64,000 nucleotides of DNA. Origin: Parasitella parasitica (lineage: Eukaryota > Mucoromycota > Mucoromycetes > Mucorales > Mucoraceae). Numbering within the stretch: position 1 is the first letter of the stretch; each line of letters begins with the position of its first letter. Below are positions 44,133-55,863 of this stretch, in pieces. The stretch is from positions 45,904 to 109,903 of the forward strand of contig MU619260.1 in assembly GCA_025201805.1 (NCBI GenBank), read 5' to 3'. The notes beneath the pieces were generated by a model. It made no database searches. It was not told the origin of the DNA and worked only from the letters and a program-made list of their open reading frames with translations. The translations under genes and the position numbers were made by a program.

Positions 44133-47100
44133 ATGTCAGGTTTCGACTCACATAGACGTCGTTCCATTATTGGCTCTTCACGCAATTCTGCACCAAGTAG
44201 TGCAAATCATGAAATTTCATCCGAACTGAAAGCAGGAGCTCGTGCTCAGGTACAGGGGAGGATTGGAACCATCAGGTTTGTAGGAACAACTAGTTTTCAA
44301 ACAGGAAAATGGGTTGGTATTGAACTCGACGAGGCATACGGCAAAAACAGCGGTGTTGTGCAAGGTAAACGATACTTTGAATGCAAAACAAACCATGGCG
44401 TATTTGTTAGACCAAGCCAAGTCAAAGTCATTGCCGAAGACACTGATCGTCAAGGACAACAAGAGGATGACGATGATGATCAGTCTGATGGGCGATGCGT
44501 ATCTCCCTCGCTATCTGAACGTCGATTTGCACCTGCGCAGGACCCAAACTTGGCAGCAGCAAGAACGATTCAGCAGCATACGCCTTCCAGTTCCTCCACT
44601 CTACTGCCTTCTCGCATCACATCCCCCTCAAAAATCAGTAGGCTCCCCAACGTGAATGGTAGAAAAACAAACGTTGCTGGATTAGCTGCCAATAGCCGAA
44701 AATCAGCTTCTCCCACCGCCAGTGTAACGAGCGCAAGGAAAAGCAAAGTAGCCATCCCCGCAAGACCCCGTTCCAACACAACCACACAACAAAAAGAGGT
44801 CAAGGAAAACAAGCTGCAACAGCTGAGGCAACAACAGCAAGAAAGACTAGCTCAATTGCAACAGCAGCAACAGCTATTACAACAACAACAACAGCAACAG
44901 CAACAAGAAGACGATGAGGAGGACGATGAGGAAGAAGCGGAAGAAGAGGAAGAAGAGGAAGAAGAGGAGGAGGAAGAGGAAGAGGAAGAGGAGGAGGGGG
45001 AGGAGGAAGCAGAGCTACAGCGTCAATTACAAGAGGAAGAGGAATTGGCCGCTAGAGATCAGGAGCGACATGAGGAATATGGGCAACAGCAGCTGTCTGA
45101 AATAGGGCCAAACAGCACCGCGTCTGATCGAGCTGGTTTGGCAACTACTGCATCTTCAAATGCTTTACCTCAAAAGCCTCAAGCGCAACCACAGCAGCAG
45201 AGCTATGGTTCGCTAGCTGCCAGCTTACCCATTAGTAAATCAGATCAAATGATACCGCTAAAAGACTACGAGGAGCTTCGGCTTAAGCTCAAGATTTTGG
45301 AAAGTAAACGCCAGGAGGACCGTGAACGCTATCGAGAACATGAAAAAGTCAAAGAAGAAGCAGAACAGTTTTTGACGCTGAGAAACAAGCTGCAAGACAA
45401 AATCTCTGAGCTCCAGAAAGAGTTAAGAGATACAAAACGACAACTTAAGGAATCCTTGACAGAGCAGGAAATACACGAAAACAACTACAACGACGCAGTT
45501 GAGTCGCTTGAAATGATGACGCTGGACAAGGAAGTTGCCGAGGAGAGAGCAGAACATTTGCAGCAAGAAGTCAATATCTTGAAGGATAAGATTGAGGAGA
45601 TAAGCGTGGATCTGGATGTTTTGAAAAAGGAGGCGGATATTATCAACCGTGTGCCTGAACATGATGGCGATGAAAAGACGCCTCTGGAAGTAATTCAATT
45701 GGAGAGACATAATGAGAGGCTAAAAGAAGCTCTAATGAAGTATGTCAACTAGCTTTAGAGTTAAATCAGTGACTCAACCCTTGATTGTAGGTTAAGAGAC
45801 GTGGCCAAAGTAAGAGAGGATGAGCTTAGTCATCGCATTAAAGACTTGGAGAGCGACACCCACGAATTGGAAGACATCAAAGGGCAGTATGACAAAATAC
45901 GAAGCAGACTCGAGGAGGCTGAATACACAATTGAAGAGCTTAAGCAACGTCTGGACGATGCGCTGGGTGCTGAGGATTTAGTCGAGCAACTGACGGAGAA
46001 GAATCTAGCTCTAACTGAAAAGATGGAAGAGATGCGTATAGTTGTCGATGATTTGGAAGCGTTGAAGGAACTAGCAGACGAACTAGAAGAGAACCATATG
46101 GAGACTGAAAAACAGCTGCAAGCTGAAATAGACCACCGAGACATGCTGTTGCGCGAACAAGTAGAGCGCCTTCGGTCATGCGAAGAGACAAACGCAGACT
46201 ACGAGGCTACTACTCAACAGTTCAGAGAACTAGTGACAACATTGCAAAATGATCTAGAGCAGCTTCGACACAAGGAGGTCAGCCAACAGTCCGAGAAACG
46301 CACTCTGAGCAGTCAATCACAAGCCATGATGTCGCTTAACATGCAGCTGCAATCCACTGTCATGAAAGCCCAGGCGAAATCCATTGATCTCGAGTTGCGC
46401 AAGCTGGATGCCGCACAAGCAAATGATCGTCTCAGCTACATTCAACCGTACCTACCTGACTCGTTCTTCAAGACCGAAAACGATGCGATTTCGTGCGTCT
46501 TGTTGTACAAACGACTAGTTTTTAAAGCTGAACTCATCATCAAACATTTGGACCAAAACCATCCCATCAGTGAAAAAATCATGGATACTGTGCCAGAGAG
46601 CTTGGTGGCCGTTTGTGAAATGCGTCAGCGTGCTGGATGGCTGAGCGACCTCGGCAAACGATTTGTAACATTTATCATCAACTGCAACCCACTGACATTT
46701 ATCAAAATGGGTCAAGTGTACCACGATTTGGTGGGCACGGAACGAAGGCTGACTGGTATTGTGGATTTACTGCGCACAGATGAAATCAACGAAACAGAGT
46801 GTGTTGTCGAGCTACAACGTATGATTGCGCAATTAGAGCATCTCAGTGAAATTCACCTAGTTCAAAGTGAAGCTAGTCATGTAGACCAGTTCTTTGGTCT
46901 AACGAGAGCTTTGGATTTGAATGCTGATCGTATGATAGTTGAGCTTACATATATCAAACAAGCTGCTGGCCATGCGGCCCAAAACGAGAGTAACTAATAT
47001 ACGATGTCTTTAAGAAGGAATTGAACATGACTCACACATTTTACCAATTAGACATAAGTATCGTTGAGGGAAGAGAGAGGTTGGACTACGATTATTTAGA

Positions 47101-48722
47101 ACCCCTGACGAGACTCATAATACAAGCGAAAAATAGCAAAATCTTGTCAAAGTAAGCGTAAACGACGAGCCTCTAGACACAGGCAATAATAACGCCATTT
47201 CTAGGAAGTTATTGCGGCAGCTGGAAGATCTTTCTGAGCAAGCACTCACGCTAAAGTCAGAGTACCTTCATCGATTCAAAATGCTGTACGCCATTAGCTC
47301 CAAATTGAGCAAATTCTGTTACGAGACTTACAAGCAGATATCATCTTATGTGGATGCCAAAGTTAGCAGCAAGGAAGAAATTAGCTTGGGCATCATACAG
47401 CAGATGGTATACAACAAGGCAGATGAAATACTGGAAATAGCTGAAAGCACTATGTGGGAAGCTTGTCTAAAGACCTTGAAATCCCTAACAAATGAACTGG
47501 GCACTACATTTGAGCGTATCTCTAACGAAAACAAGACTGAAAAGAGTATGTAAACCATTGAAGTATGCTATTTCAAAATTAATTCGTGTACGTAGTTGCT
47601 ACTGGCGTTGCTCCGTGGGTACAAAGAGCTTCCGATATGAAGGCAGAGGTTGTCATGAATCATGATATGGAGCGTAAACTGCAACAACACTGTGATGAAA
47701 TCCTCAAACTGATCAAAGATGTGAAGATCAAGGTACATTTAATACAAACTCTGTTGCCATATACCACAAAGACTAACGTGTGTGTAGGACCAAGCACTTC
47801 AAGAATCTGGCATCAAGATTGAACTACTTGAAAAGCGTATGGAGACAGTAAAGAAACAAGCAGACCAAATAAGCGTGTTAGAGGAAACATTATCAAAAAC
47901 GCAGACTCAAGAACAAATGTATGCAGAAGCAATGGAGAATCTCCAGACAGAGTACGATACACTGGAACAAGAGAATCTGCAGCTCAAGAAGGACGCAGCT
48001 AAGAAAGAGGAAAAGAGGCTGTCAGCACCTAAAAAGGCAGATTTCGATTTGATGGAGGAGTCACCCTCTATGCTGGAGATGGACAATGCAAACATGCATG
48101 AAATGACACTTCAAATGGAATCATTGAAATCAGCTATTCGTTATCTGCGAGCTGAAAATGCTCATCTCAAGGGGTCTGATATCATCCGATCGCTTCAATT
48201 GCAAGACGACTATAGCCAAAAGAAACCAGCTGAACGCAAAGCACAAGAGATGATGCGATCTTTTGCTTTAGAGACTCGTATGCTGGTGAAGGATATGCGT
48301 ACGGCCAGTGCAACGCCCAAAGTGGTTCAATTGTCTGCCGATCGTAAAGGTGGCAAATGGCAGAGCGACAAACGATTACCAGACTATCAATACCAAACAC
48401 AACAATCTGTGTTGTATACCCTCAAACAAAGATGTGATCAGTTGAAAGATAAAATGGACAAAGTGCGTAAAGACCAACAGTGCTCTTTTATAACCACTTC
48501 CAATAATACACTTATCAACAAGGTAATTGAATTCATTTTATACAATTTTAAACAATTTATGCACCGTTTTTTAACATGTTCCACATATAGCCAACCATGA
48601 ACTCAACAGCACTAGCAAAACTCCATTTGCCTGTCGATGGAACATTGATTAATCAAACCAGATGCATACAGCTGAATAGTCTTTTGGAATTCGAAAAGAT
48701 TCATAACATCTTTATTAAATAA
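44133..48722 (+). CDS. NIP100: Dynactin large subunit p150Glued
   Basis: The gene starts MSGFDSHRRRSIIGSSRNS and ends EKIHNIFIK with TAA at 48720-48722; exons include 44133-45739 and 45791 to about 46990. Residues about 33-98 are a CAP-Gly domain (GTIRFVGTTSFQTGKWVGIELDEAYGKNSG, YFECKTNHGVFVRPSQV) that binds microtubule plus ends and EB1-type tails. A Ser/basic region follows, then a polyGln and polyGlu tract, then long coiled coils (the CC1 dynein-binding region: EELRLKLKILESKRQEDRERY and VKDRE-type heptads). Next comes the conserved dynactin domain (YIQPYLPDSFFKTENDAISCVLLYKRLVFKAELI) and a C-terminal coiled coil. In hyphae it should act with dynein in retrograde and nuclear transport. The CAP-Gly groove reads GKNSG rather than the usual GKNDG. 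Confidence 0.92.
44850..45018 (+). repeat. CAA/GAA trinucleotide tract coding polyGln-polyGlu
   Basis: Within the p150 gene, CAA/CAG repeats pass directly into GAA/GAG repeats. They encode more than ten Gln followed by about 30 acidic residues, with a few Asp and Ala breaks. Confidence 0.9.
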
Positions 48723-49046
48723 AACATTACAGACTTCAACATGGCGTAGAAGAATGAGTTATAAAGCAAACAATGTAACCATGGAGACCCATTTGATCAA
48801 TCAAGCAGGTTGCATGAATTATTGGTTTTTCAAGGGTTTAGCTCACCTCCTGCACCACAATGCAATATTATAGAGCTTGAAACAAGGTTTTTTTTTTTTT
48901 TTAATGTAAAATAAAACGAAAAAAAAAAGAGAAATAGAAACAGATTATAAAATATAAGAGTAAGAGAATGAATAAATTATCTGGTTTCTTTTTTGACATG
49001 AAAGAATGCTAAAGTATGGAAAGGAAAATGCTATTTATGGGCTTTT
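48723..49046. other. Convergent intergenic region
   Basis: The stretch separates the 3' ends of the p150 and CPA1-type genes. It contains a T run at about 48887-48902 and an A run near 48919-48928, likely 3' processing context. No gene was seen. Confidence 0.6.
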
Positions 49047-50240
49047 TTAAGCAAATGCAGCAACAGTGGATGTTTGGAGATCACTGATGGAAGCATGGAA
49101 TCCTTCATTTTCAACCTTTTGAGCACGAACATGTTTCAAAAATTCTTCAAACAAATAAACAGTGTCTTGGGGACCACCCTTAGCCTCGGGATGAAATTGA
49201 ACAGAGAAGATAGGCTTAGACTCATGCTGGACACCTTCATTAGAGCCATCATTGGCGTTAACAAACAAACGTTTCCAACTCTTGGGCATACAAGTATCGT
49301 TCAAGGCATAACCATGATTCTGAGATGTGATGTAACAAAGACCAGTATCAACATTGAGGGCTGGTTGATTATGACCACGGTTACCAAAAGGCAGTTTGTA
49401 AACTTGGAGACCGGCAGCCATTCCAAGCAAAAGATTACCCATACAGATGCCAAAGATTGGCTTCTTCAAGTGATCGATAGCAACCCTAAGGTTTTTGATA
49501 GTCTCAACACAAGCTACGGGAGAACCAGGCCCGTTAGATACAAATACACCATCGAATTGATCAGCAACGGCGTTGAAATCATAGTTGTAAGGCAACACAG
49601 TAACACAAGCGCCACGGCTAGCAAGACAACGGAGAATATTTTGCTTGACGCCGCAATCAATGACGGCAATTTTGAGCTCGCCTTTGGGGTTGTAAGTAAT
49701 AGGAACCTTGGTGGAGACCTTGGCAACCAAATTCTCCTCATTGGGGTTGGGGAATTCAAGAGCGCTAATGTTGTCGATAGTAGATTCCTCACCGACGCAA
49801 ATCTGAGCAAGAGTAGAGCCTTGATCACGCAAAATCTGGGTCAAAGCACGAGTATCGACACCACTGATGGCGGGAACATTGTGGCGGATACACCATTCGC
49901 TCAGCGATTCAACGGCAGTCCAATGGGAGTATTCTGTAGCATAATCATTGACAATAATGCCTTCGACTTGAATGCCATCAGATTCAAAGTACTTGTAAAG
50001 ACCGAATTCGTCCTTGTCTTGACCAGGAACTCCATAGTTACCAATCAAAGGCTGAGTAAAAACCAATATTTGGCCAGTATAGGAAGGATCGGTCATTGAT
50101 TCAGGATAGCCGACAAGAGATGTGGTGAAGACGGCCTCACCAAAAGTGTTGACGGGGGCACCGAATGAAGTACCATGGAAGATCTGGCCAGTCTTCAGCT
50201 TGAGAGAGGCAGGAAGAGTGTTGTCGACAGTGTTTAACAT
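49047..50240 (-). CDS. CPA1: Carbamoyl-phosphate synthase small (glutaminase) subunit, arginine-type
   Basis: An intronless 397-residue ORF encodes the glutamine amidotransferase subunit, which supplies ammonia to the large subunit for carbamoyl phosphate in arginine synthesis. The N-terminal CPSase small-chain domain starts [15 protein letters not shown], with [36 protein letters not shown] and [13 protein letters not shown]. The class I amidotransferase domain has VSNGPGSP, the nucleophile Cys in [22 protein letters not shown], and [13 protein letters not shown] with the catalytic His. The nucleophile loop reads CMGNL, whereas bacterial CarA and yeast Cpa1 have CLGHQ; human CPS1 has a similar GNL but has lost the Cys. 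No clear mitochondrial presequence is present. Upstream lies a spliced uORF resembling the arginine attenuator peptide. Confidence 0.92.
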   Translation of the reverse strand: MLNTVDNTLPASLKLKTGQIFHGTSFGAPVNTFGEAVFTTSLVGYPESMTDPSYTGQILVFTQPLIGNYGVPGQDKDEFGLYKYFESDGIQVEGIIVNDYATEYSHWTAVESLSEWCIRHNVPAISGVDTRALTQILRDQGSTLAQICVGEESTIDNISALEFPNPNEENLVAKVSTKVPITYNPKGELKIAVIDCGVKQNILRCLASRGACVTVLPYNYDFNAVADQFDGVFVSNGPGSPVACVETIKNLRVAIDHLKKPIFGICMGNLLLGMAAGLQVYKLPFGNRGHNQPALNVDTGLCYITSQNHGYALNDTCMPKSWKRLFVNANDGSNEGVQHESKPIFSVQFHPEAKGGPQDTVYLFEEFLKHVRAQKVENEGFHASISDLQTSTVAAFA

Positions 50241-50362
50241 TTTTAGAATAATTGATTTGTTGTAGATAATTTGATAGAGATGTTTCTTTATACTTTTTTT
50301 TTTGTCGAGTATTTCACAAGTTTTTTCCTTGTAGTAGCTTAATTAATTAAATTGGCAGTTGT

Positions 50363-50514
50363 TTAAGAGAGTTGATGTAATGATTTAGAGGTTTCTGAAG
50401 ACTTCCAAACTACACAATGCTCAATTAAAAATCGGATCTAATCTCCAAAATGACAGACTTACTTTGATCGCAAATATAATCGGCTGAGCACTTTTCGTAG
50501 GCGTGAATATACAT
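50363..50514 (-). promoter_or_regulatory. Upstream ORF resembling the arginine attenuator peptide (AAP), spliced
   Basis: An ATG at 50514 lies about 270 bases upstream of the CPA1-type start. Exon 1 (50514-50463) and exon 2 (50409-50363), joined across a 53-nt GTAAGT...TGTAG intron, give a 32-codon uORF. Its core reads SADYICDQIWKSS. The Neurospora arg-2 AAP has S10, D12, Y13, D16 and W19; here the same residues fall at exactly those numbers, and the tail IWK-S resembles the yeast CPA1 AAP. In those fungi the nascent peptide stalls ribosomes when arginine is high and represses the main ORF. The unspliced frame would end at 50425 and lack the Trp. Confidence 0.8.
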
Positions 50515-50903
50515 AAAGTTACGTCTTGTGAAGAACGGTAAGATAATCGCCTATGCTATAATGTGAATTGATAGTAGAGGCTTTGTTAAAAGAAAATTTT
50601 TTGACAAAGAAGAAGAGGAAAAAAAAAAAAATCTGGGGCAGTTGATAGATCTAATATACCCATCTCAACAGTGACTGGCCATCATGTATTTTTGGCCTTC
50701 TTTATTCACGATGTGTCATACTTGACATACCTGTCTTGAAACTCATTTGGCATCCTTAGCACTTGATTGGATATATGTTCAAGATAAGCACTACAGGAAC
50801 CGATTTTCTTGTAAACCAATCATCGTCTAATTCCTCGCAACAAACATGGAATTCAATGTAACCCTTTGTACGCGGACAAATTTGTGTGAATGTGTATTAA
50901 AAA

Positions 50904-50913
50904 NNNNNNNNNN
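50904..50913. other. Assembly gap (10 N)
   Basis: Ten N sit inside an A homopolymer context; the true length is probably unknown. Confidence 0.95.
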
Positions 50914-51399
50914 AAAAAAAAAAAAAAAAAAAACATTTCTCCAAATCCAAGCATGCAATGAGCTCAAATTCATTCAAAAAAAAGAGAGGCATTTGTTAAA
51001 TTTATAAAGCTTTTGATGGATCAAAGGGAATTGGTTCTCAGATGCACCAAACAAGATTGTCTCTTTACAGTTAGTGCGATGATCCCCTTGTCTATGGTTC
51101 TGCATCGATATCAGATAAATGAGTAGCATACATACAACTGCATGTCGTAGAGAACCGCTACAAATAATTGAGAATAATCATAATGCTTTCTTCCACTGCT
51201 TTGCAAACATGAAATTAAATATTACAACAAAGGATTGCTGGATAAAATTTCTAGCTCTGTTGATGAAAAGTTTAATCTAAATGGTTTTCTTATGGAACTA
51301 GCAACTGTAGTACGAAAAAGTAAGCCACCAAAACCAATTATGGTGCTTGACATCATCTATTCGCATCTCCCCAACTGTAACTGGTATTAACGGAAATCG

Positions 51400-52260
51400 G
51401 ATGCTTCGACTATTTCTAAGGTTATTGCTAAAAACTTGGAATCTAAAGGAGAAGCAAGCGCCAGAAAGTATGAAAAGAAGCTGCCTGCTGAGAAGGATGC
51501 TATTGTGAATAGAGCTCGCAATCAAGTATATTGAGCGCAAGCAAGCCAAATAAATACGCCGCTCGAACCCGCTTGAATAAATAGTTTATCGACAAAATGC
51601 TTCAATGCTATTCTCCTCTCATTTGAGGGAGGCGAGATGAAGATATATTCAAGCAGCTACTTCAATGAGTTTAGTACGCGCATTGATAAGCTGCAGATTT
51701 AAATTTATTATCCTCTAATACATCTTGTCGGCTGGATCAAAAAGACAGGCATGGTGTTACTTACCAAGGCCGCTTTTCCCCATGGATCCAACAAGCCATA
51801 AACTTTATGAGGTGCAAGCTTGGCCAACCAGTATTAAAGTCATAATCGGACCCTTCTGGCAATGCTTTTTATTTTTCCGCAGAAGAAGAGTCCTTTGGTA
51901 TTAACAAGCTATCATCATCGTTGCTGAATATCTACAATACGAAGAAGCATGAGAGGGAATACCAGAATTCTCAAAAGTACTTGACAACGAAAGAGAAGCT
52001 GGATTTTTACGGCGATTCATCAATATTCGTTACGCCAAAGCTTCGTTCAGTATTTGGAAACATGCAATACAATTACGTTACTTCTATAAACAAAGCACTA
52101 AGTACCGTATACAATTACGCCGATGCATGACAAGCTAACGCTTACAGATTCGCTGGCTTCTTCTGGTATCGATCAATCTAACTAATAGCAGAAATTTGCT
52201 GGTGCATGGTCAAAAGAATTGAACGATGATATCTTAATTAGAAAATAAAAGCTGATTTGC
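51400..52260 (+). pseudogene. Decayed coding sequence of unknown family
   Basis: Protein-like segments appear in successive frames: TLESKGEASARKYEKKLPAEKDAIVNRARNQVY, then FPHGSNKP-type and LNIYNTKKHEREYQNSQKYL pieces, ending with FGNMQYNYVTSINKAL. The longest open piece is 51921-52130. I could not assign a family; transposon origin is a guess from the decay pattern. Confidence 0.35.
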
Positions 52261-53631
52261 AGATAACTTTGCGGAAATAAAGTTATGCTCAGATAGCGAT
52301 GATCATGCCTGATTTGATGGCGCATAAGATGTAGACTTTGATTTGCTCTTTACGGCAGCCTATCAGCGATTATAGGCTGTTTTCATATTGTTTTTGCCAA
52401 CTTTTCCTTTAGATCCATGCCTCAGTCTATGTCATCTTTCTTTCACCCTATGTTTCAATCTCTTCTAAAATTCAACTCTATGCCACCACTTATAGCTCAA
52501 AATATGCAATCATATATTATCATTGAGTTTATTTGGCTCAGCTGACAACAATATTGATGCAATAACTCGCCAAAAGTGTAGAAAACTTGATTACCCTGGT
52601 GCTCCTAGAAAATTTTGCATAAACAATTATTGTATCTAGAAGAGCTTTTATACCGTATTGAACAAGCTTTTTATATGATATATGTGTTGTTATATAGTGT
52701 TCTTGTTGCGCTGAGGGTATTATTTTTATTTCCTCGAATACATGCATTTAAAAGCCCATAATCTCAAATGTTGGCTAATTGATAGACCAAGATAGTTTTG
52801 CTCGCCTCAAAATGACATCGGAAGCAAATACATTTAATTCAATACTTTCTTCATTATAAATATAAGCTTCCATTCCATAAGTTATGCAAAAAGGGCAAAT
52901 CTCTCTACCAATTTCTCTAATGATTTTCATGCAAAGTAGTTCCAAATGCGTCAAGTGCCTAGTGGCATAAATTTTCTCAGGCATCTAATAGCTTTAGCTT
53001 CAAAGAATCATTGATGGACGAACTTTGAAATAATATGTTTAGGCCAATTGCAATTTGTTTTTAGCATTTAGCTGGATTTGGCAATAATGGTAGATTTTAG
53101 ATCCTGAAGCTATCAGTTTTTATTATTACTATTATTATTATTAATAACCAAAGAATGATAAAAGTATTAATAAACACAAATTAGATAACGAATCGCAGAA
53201 AATAAGCGCATTAATAAGGGTATAGATCAAGATAGGAGCAGCTCCAAGTGGCATAATACTATATACTACCCAGAAAGATATCTTTTTGCTATATGTCGCT
53301 GTAATCAATAAGCCTGACTTGATATAATAAGTACTTGATTTACGGTTCTTTTACAGCAAACATCATTACTTGCTAATTTTTGCATCATTTAAAAGGAGTC
53401 TAACTTACTGACTAATCACAACTATTCAACACGGCCCTAATAGTAATTTAATGCGTACAAGACGAATAAAACTCGCTCACGATCATGGAAGCTAATAACT
53501 ATGTGCATTTAATAACATGTATTCTGCGCTATTTTAATTTCAAGATTGTAGTCATATGAGACAAAATAACTGATACTGGCAAAGGCTCAATTAACACTGG
53601 ATTAAGCTGTTGCTCTTAAAATTGTATACTG

Positions 53632-55863
53632 CTAATCATTTAATTTCTTCTTGACGACATTTGCCAGCTGAAGACCGTACTGAGATAGTTGATCGGCTGT
53701 CACTTCTGAAGGACTATTAACAACAAAATCTTTGCCACCAGCAGCCTTTGGAAAAGCAATGACATCTCTGATAGAGGTAGAATCACACAGGATGGCCATG
53801 AGTCTATCAAAGCCCAGAGCAATACCACCATGAGGAGGACACCCACCCCCTAGAGCATCAACCAAATGATCGAAACGCTTATACTCGTACTTTTCCAGCT
53901 TCAAGATTTTTTCCAAGATGAATGTTTGCATCACAGGCGAATGAATACGGATTGAACCACCACCAATTTCCATGCCGTTTAACACCAAGTCGTAATGCTG
54001 ACCTCTGACACTTTCGGGATGAGTGGCCAATAACGGGATATCTTCATCGTATGGAGCTGTAAAGGGGTGGTGTGTTGCTTGCCATGTGCGAATGCCTTGC
54101 TCATCAGGCGTAAACAATGGGAACGACTCTACCCACAAAAATTTATACTTTTCTTCTTGATTCAATGTCAAAAGACCCTTTTTCTGCATGATATCAGAAA
54201 CATGGAGACGAACACGGCCCATAGTAGTGTTGCCGCCGTAAAGATAACTGGGACGTTTGTGAATCAGGACTAAATCACCTTGCTCAATGTCGAGCGATTG
54301 ATTGAGCTGTGCATGTCGCTGGGGTTGTGATATCTGCTGCGAATGGCGTAACGGGCCGCATTTGCTTGACCAAGATTGGATGTTGGCTTCGTTAATTTTG
54401 ACGAATGCAAAGTTCTTGTCGTCAGTCAAGTCGAGCACTTTCTGCATGGCTTTCAGCTCGCCGCCAGTTAACGCTGATCCCTTTTTGACCACCATGCAAT
54501 CTACAGAATCGTCTCCCACTACATCCTTTACGCTAGATCCAATCTCATTGATCTTCATGTTGAATCGAATGTCTGGTTTGTCAGAGCCATACTATTTTAA
54601 ATAAGCTGTTATTTAAATGCTGATCAAATCAGATGTTAAGCGCTTATACCTTGGACATGGCTTCATTGTAAGTCATGTGAGGGAAATGCTCCTTTGTCAG
54701 CTTTTTGCCTAGAGCTTTATCCCAGATGGCAGTTACCATGCCTTCAATGATTTGCTGGATGTCTTCAATTTTGATAAACGACATTTCCAAGTCAATTTGA
54801 GTGAATTCAGGCTGTCGATCAGCTCTCAAGTCTTCATCTCTGAAACAACGAGCAATCTGAAAATAACGGTCGAAACCAGCAGCCATCAGCAATTGCTTGT
54901 GCTAAGATGCACAATATATGATTAGTATTGCCGTCAAGGCTCGCAAAAAAGATATTTACCTGCTGTGGGCTTTGTGGCAATGCATAAAAAGCGCCTCTCG
55001 TTCTAGTAGGCACAATAAACTCACGGGCTCCTTCTGGCGTGGATTTGAAAAGCGTAGGCGTCTCGATTTCTGTAAATCCATTCTCTGTCAAGTAATTTCT
55101 GACAGTGTTTGCTGTCAGCGACCGAAGGCGAATATTGTGCTGAAGCTCTTGTCGACGAAGATCCAAATAGCGATAACGAAGCCTGACTTCCTCGTTGGGC
55201 AATTGAGCCTGGTTTGGCCAGAACGGTAGCAACGGTGTAGCAGGATTCAAGCAGTAGATTTTGGAAATTTCGACTTCAATAGAGCCAGCAGCTTGGTTTT
55301 TATTTCCCATACCATCTGGTCTCTTCCTTACATAACCCTCGACACAGACGACACTTTCGGCTGATAAGGCTTGAATTTGTGATTTCAGTTGTTCATCATT
55401 GGAATTTCTATATACAAGCTGTGTAACACCTGAGTGATCTCTCAAGGGCAAAAAGATCAAATTTTGAGACAAATCTCTGCATCATCATTTAACAGCTAGC
55501 TCATTCAATCATAATTATCTCATGGTATATTCACCTTGAAGATTGGGCCCAGCCGCATAGTACAACTTTTTCGCCTTCATTGGAAGCACGCAATTCTCCA
55601 CAGTAATGTGTTCGACTAGGGTACTCACCTATCGATCAAACGTTATCAAAGTTTTTCTGTGGGCGATATTGGCTTAGTCAGGTACCATGATATCTTTGGT
55701 TATCTTTATAGCCATGTAAGTACTGCTCCCTCACTACAGTTGTAGTTGTTAATTTCCTTGGCCGACAGGCTTTTGTCACATGAAATGTGGTAGATCTAGG
55801 TGCGTTTCGTAGTAAAAAAGCTCCATTGGCCGACAAAATCACTCTACTGAATCTAGACGTCAT
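53632..55863 (-). CDS. MSD1: Aspartyl-tRNA synthetase, mitochondrial (bacterial type)
   Basis: The start [23 protein letters not shown] (ATG at 55863) is a good mitochondrial presequence, and introns split the rest. The OB-fold anticodon domain has [11 protein letters not shown] and [16 protein letters not shown]. The class II core shows motif 2 ([28 protein letters not shown]) and motif 1-adjacent RYRYLDLRR and [23 protein letters not shown]. The bacterial-type GAD insert follows, then [14 protein letters not shown] and HHPFTAP, and motif 3 [14 protein letters not shown]. The presence of the GAD domain and [13 protein letters not shown] end ([13 protein letters not shown]) marks the bacterial/mitochondrial subclass, distinct from the cytosolic enzyme. 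It charges mitochondrial tRNA-Asp. Confidence 0.92.

Larger units (their letters stand above)
50515..53631. other. Gene-poor AT-rich region with gap and decayed coding DNA
   Basis: A 10-N gap lies at 50904-50913. From about 51400 to 52260 the plus strand gives stretches of plausible protein sequence (for example ESKGEASARKYEKKLPAEKD and YLTTKEKLDFYGDSSIFVTP) broken by many stops and shifts, suggesting an old transposon or captured gene. A TTA-rich microsatellite is at about 53120-53146. The remainder shows no gene. Confidence 0.5.

Noticed and set aside
49074..50099. 341-codon ORF on the plus strand
   Set aside because: It is the antisense shadow of the CPA1-type gene, whose protein is unmistakable; the antisense frame has no domain.
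50425..50514. Unspliced 29-codon uORF of the CPA1-type gene as the main form
   Set aside because: The unspliced frame loses the Trp at position 19, while the spliced frame restores the full attenuator pattern; kept only as a possible retention product.
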